Below the pieces are notes generated by a model. It was not told where the DNA came from. It did not search any database and saw only the letters and a list, made by a program, of their open reading frames with translations. DNA of 18,281 nucleotides from Sphingobium sp. (lineage in GTDB: Bacteria; Pseudomonadota; Alphaproteobacteria; Sphingomonadales; Sphingomonadaceae): assembly GCA_030148625.1 (NCBI GenBank), contig JASBTC010000298.1:1-18281 (forward strand), given 5' to 3'. How positions within the stretch are numbered: position 1 is the first letter of the stretch; every line of letters starts with the position of its first letter. A program made the position numbers and the translations under genes. This document shows positions 15,420 to 18,281 of this stretch, in pieces.

Positions 15420-15459
15420 TCGACGGCCGGAATAGCCGGTAGCGCATCATATCCCCAAA

Positions 15460-15490
15460 CCGCACCGACAATCCGATCCATTCGGTGCGG
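15460..15490 (-). terminator. Terminator-like hairpin after the serine protease gene
   Basis: CCGCACCGA and TCGGTGCGG form a perfect 9-bp stem with a 13-base loop, directly after the protease stop codon (TAG at 15493-15491). On the minus strand the stem is followed by only three T before GGGG, so the U-tract is weak. Position and strength still favour transcription termination or 3'-end protection. Confidence 0.6.
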
Positions 15491-16621
15491 CTACCGCTCG
15501 GCCCCGATCAGGCACACCGAATTGCGCGCCAGCGCGATCGCTTCGTCCCTAGTGCGCGGCGGAGACGACGGCATCGGTCGGAGCAGCGGACGGGCATAGT
15601 CGGCTTTGACTGCCCAATTCACATTCTGCGGGAGCGCCCCCGTATCCTTGTAGAAGGATTCGATCGCTTCGGTCGCTGCAATGACGCCGACAACCTGGCC
15701 TTTTTCGGTCACAACCGGCCCGCCCGAATTTCCGGGTTGGATCGGTATCGAGATCTGCATCAACGCATTCTCGCCTCGCCCGGAAAGCGCGCTCACCGTG
15801 CCTTCGGTGAATTTCGGCTCCAGGCCCAGTCTTTCGACCACGGGAAAGCCCATGGTGAACACGCGATCGCCCAGACGCACCGATCCGGCCGCCGCGAATC
15901 CGAGATACTGAGCCGGGCGAGTGTCGACACGCAGAAGAGCCAGATCATTGGCAGGGCTGGCGTTGACGAACACGGCCGGCAGGACCTTGCCAGACACCGT
16001 CCGGCACACGATCCGGCCGGCCCCGGCGATGACATGATGGCTGGTCAGGACATGGCCATCCGGCCCGATGAAAAAGCCCGTTCCCGTCGACAAGCCGCCC
16101 GGCTCGCTCCCCTGCACCTCGGGCTTTGCAGCAGGTGCCGCGGCCGTCGATGCAGCCGGCCGGCCGGTCGATGTCAGGAAATTCACCGCATGCTGCACGG
16201 GCTCGGGAACCTGAACCTCCATACCGGACGGACGGCCGCAGGCGAGTTGCAGGACGGACTCGCCGATCGATCCCCGAACCGCCGGCGCAAGCTTGCCGGC
16301 CACGATATCCGCCATCGGCATTTTGGTGCCCGACGGATCGTACCCGATCCGATCGACCGTCGCCAACTGGTTGCTCCGGCAGTTGAGCAGATATCGCGTC
16401 ATCTGATGCTGCTGGCCGTTGAGCAGCGGCGTCTCCCCGATCGCGAGGGTCCAGACCTGGCTGATGTCGCCGCGCGCGCTGCGGATCGAGCCGCGATCGA
16501 GATAGGTGACGACACGATTGGGTGCCGCGCCATTGAGGCCGATCCACCACCATTCGGTCGCGGCGGTCGCCGGCGTCGCCAGCATCAGCGCAAAACCGGT
16601 CAGCATGAATTTGAGCGCCAT
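15491..16621 (-). CDS. Secreted trypsin-like serine protease (HtrA-type core, no PDZ) with adhesin-E-like N-terminal part
   Basis: 376 residues from the ATG at 16621, with GGAGG six bases upstream. The signal peptide ends at ATA-ATEWWW (about residue 21). Residues ~21-125 (WWWIGLN, YLDRGSIR, VWTLAI, YLLNCRSNQ) look like the surface-adhesin-E/SaE-type beta domain. A low-complexity Ala/Pro linker (~154-170) follows, then a trypsin-like protease with STGTGFFIGPDGHVLTSHHV (His196), NDLALLRV (Asp226) and PIQPGNSGGPV (Ser299). The whole triad is intact. No PDZ domain follows, and the C-terminus ends in ARNSVCLIG. It should cleave proteins in the periplasm or at the surface. It diverges from groES/groEL with 258 bases between, so a stress-response role is plausible but inferred. 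Confidence 0.88.
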   Translation of the reverse strand: MALKFMLTGFALMLATPATAATEWWWIGLNGAAPNRVVTYLDRGSIRSARGDISQVWTLAIGETPLLNGQQHQMTRYLLNCRSNQLATVDRIGYDPSGTKMPMADIVAGKLAPAVRGSIGESVLQLACGRPSGMEVQVPEPVQHAVNFLTSTGRPAASTAAAPAAKPEVQGSEPGGLSTGTGFFIGPDGHVLTSHHVIAGAGRIVCRTVSGKVLPAVFVNASPANDLALLRVDTRPAQYLGFAAAGSVRLGDRVFTMGFPVVERLGLEPKFTEGTVSALSGRGENALMQISIPIQPGNSGGPVVTEKGQVVGVIAATEAIESFYKDTGALPQNVNWAVKADYARPLLRPMPSSPPRTRDEAIALARNSVCLIGAER

Positions 16622-16739
16622 CGTTACCCTCCCCTGCAACCCGGCCGTTATGGTTGATCGGCTTGCCCAAGTCGAGGCGAGGCGGCCCGCATCTTCGTTT
16701 CAGCATTCCGAGTCACCGATCACGCAATGGCGAAATCGC

Positions 16740-16768
16740 CTTGTATTCGCGCCCGGATACGCCACATA
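16740..16768 (+). promoter_or_regulatory. Candidate groE promoter
   Basis: CTTGTA at 16740-16745 and CCACATAG at 16762-16769 are separated by 16 bases and lie just before the CIRCE-like element. The pair resembles the heat-shock sigma-32 pattern (CTTG..., CCCCATnT) loosely, and the spacing also allows a housekeeping sigma reading. The call rests on sequence and on its place upstream of groES. Confidence 0.45.
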
Positions 16769-16775
16769 GGGTGCG

Positions 16776-16802
16776 CTGGCACTCTCCCCATGAGAGCGCC
16801 AA
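16776..16802. promoter_or_regulatory. CIRCE-like element (HrcA operator)
   Basis: CTGGCACTC, nine bases, GAGCGCCAA. Each arm matches the CIRCE consensus (TTAGCACTC-N9-GAGTGCTAA) at 7 of 9 positions and the spacer has the canonical length. It lies 77 bases before groES and next to the promoter candidate, so HrcA repression of the groE operon is expected. Confidence 0.8.
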
Positions 16803-16879
16803 CTCGCAGATCGGCAGCGCTGGCTCCCCGCTTGTGAAAGCGACGAATTCGTCGCGGCCCAGCGAGAGGAACGCTGCTC

Positions 16880-18281
<1,402 letters not shown>

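Noticed and set aside
15485..16657. 390-codon open frame on the plus strand
   Set aside because: Antisense to the serine protease, whose catalytic triad is intact. Arg/His-rich shadow.

Overview
The window looks like chromosomal DNA of a high-GC alphaproteobacterium, most likely a sphingomonad (Sphingomonadaceae). The grounds are GC-rich codon use, a TonB-dependent receptor / MFS / LacI-type glycan-uptake style, an alphaproteobacterial GroES/GroEL pair with a CIRCE-like operator, and a pair of REP-like palindromes of the kind common in these genomes. The genus assignment is inference. No RNA gene, insertion sequence, prophage or CRISPR array is visible. Coding density is high and no gene-free stretch exceeds 300 bases.

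Layout. (1) 1-1846: the 3' part of a ketopantoate-reductase-family gene, then a secreted beta-propeller protein. (2) 1864-3827, minus strand: a LuxR-type regulator followed by a PLP-dependent aminotransferase. (3) 3979-5637: a large secreted alpha/beta hydrolase, convergent with the next block. (4) 5665-13612: an apparent trehalose-acquisition locus. A cytoplasmic GH37 trehalase (plus) diverges from a LacI-type regulator (minus). Behind the regulator come an MFS transporter and a TonB-dependent receptor, with a LacI-type operator directly in front of the transporter. A Tat-exported sulfatase resembling heparan N-sulfatase (SGSH) lies downstream on the same strand, separated by two facing REP-like hairpins. 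(5) 13658-15252, minus: a small lipoprotein followed by an L,D-transpeptidase whose start codon sits inside a perfect 29-base palindrome. (6) 15491-16621, minus: a secreted trypsin-like serine protease with an adhesin-E-like N-terminal part. (7) 16740-18281, plus: groES and the first 355 codons of groEL, preceded by a promoter candidate and a CIRCE-like element.

How the genes may work together. The receptor would import a disaccharide across the outer membrane, the MFS protein across the inner membrane, and the trehalase would split it, all under the LacI-type repressor. The nearby sulfatase raises the untested idea that the real substrate is sulfated. The lipoprotein and L,D-transpeptidase look like a translationally coupled envelope pair. 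The protease diverges from the groE promoter, which suggests a shared stress theme.

Most unusual signals: the start-codon palindrome of the L,D-transpeptidase, and an 11-codon tandem duplication in the GroEL apical domain together with two histidines beside its catalytic Asp87. No wholly new defence or mobile system was found.
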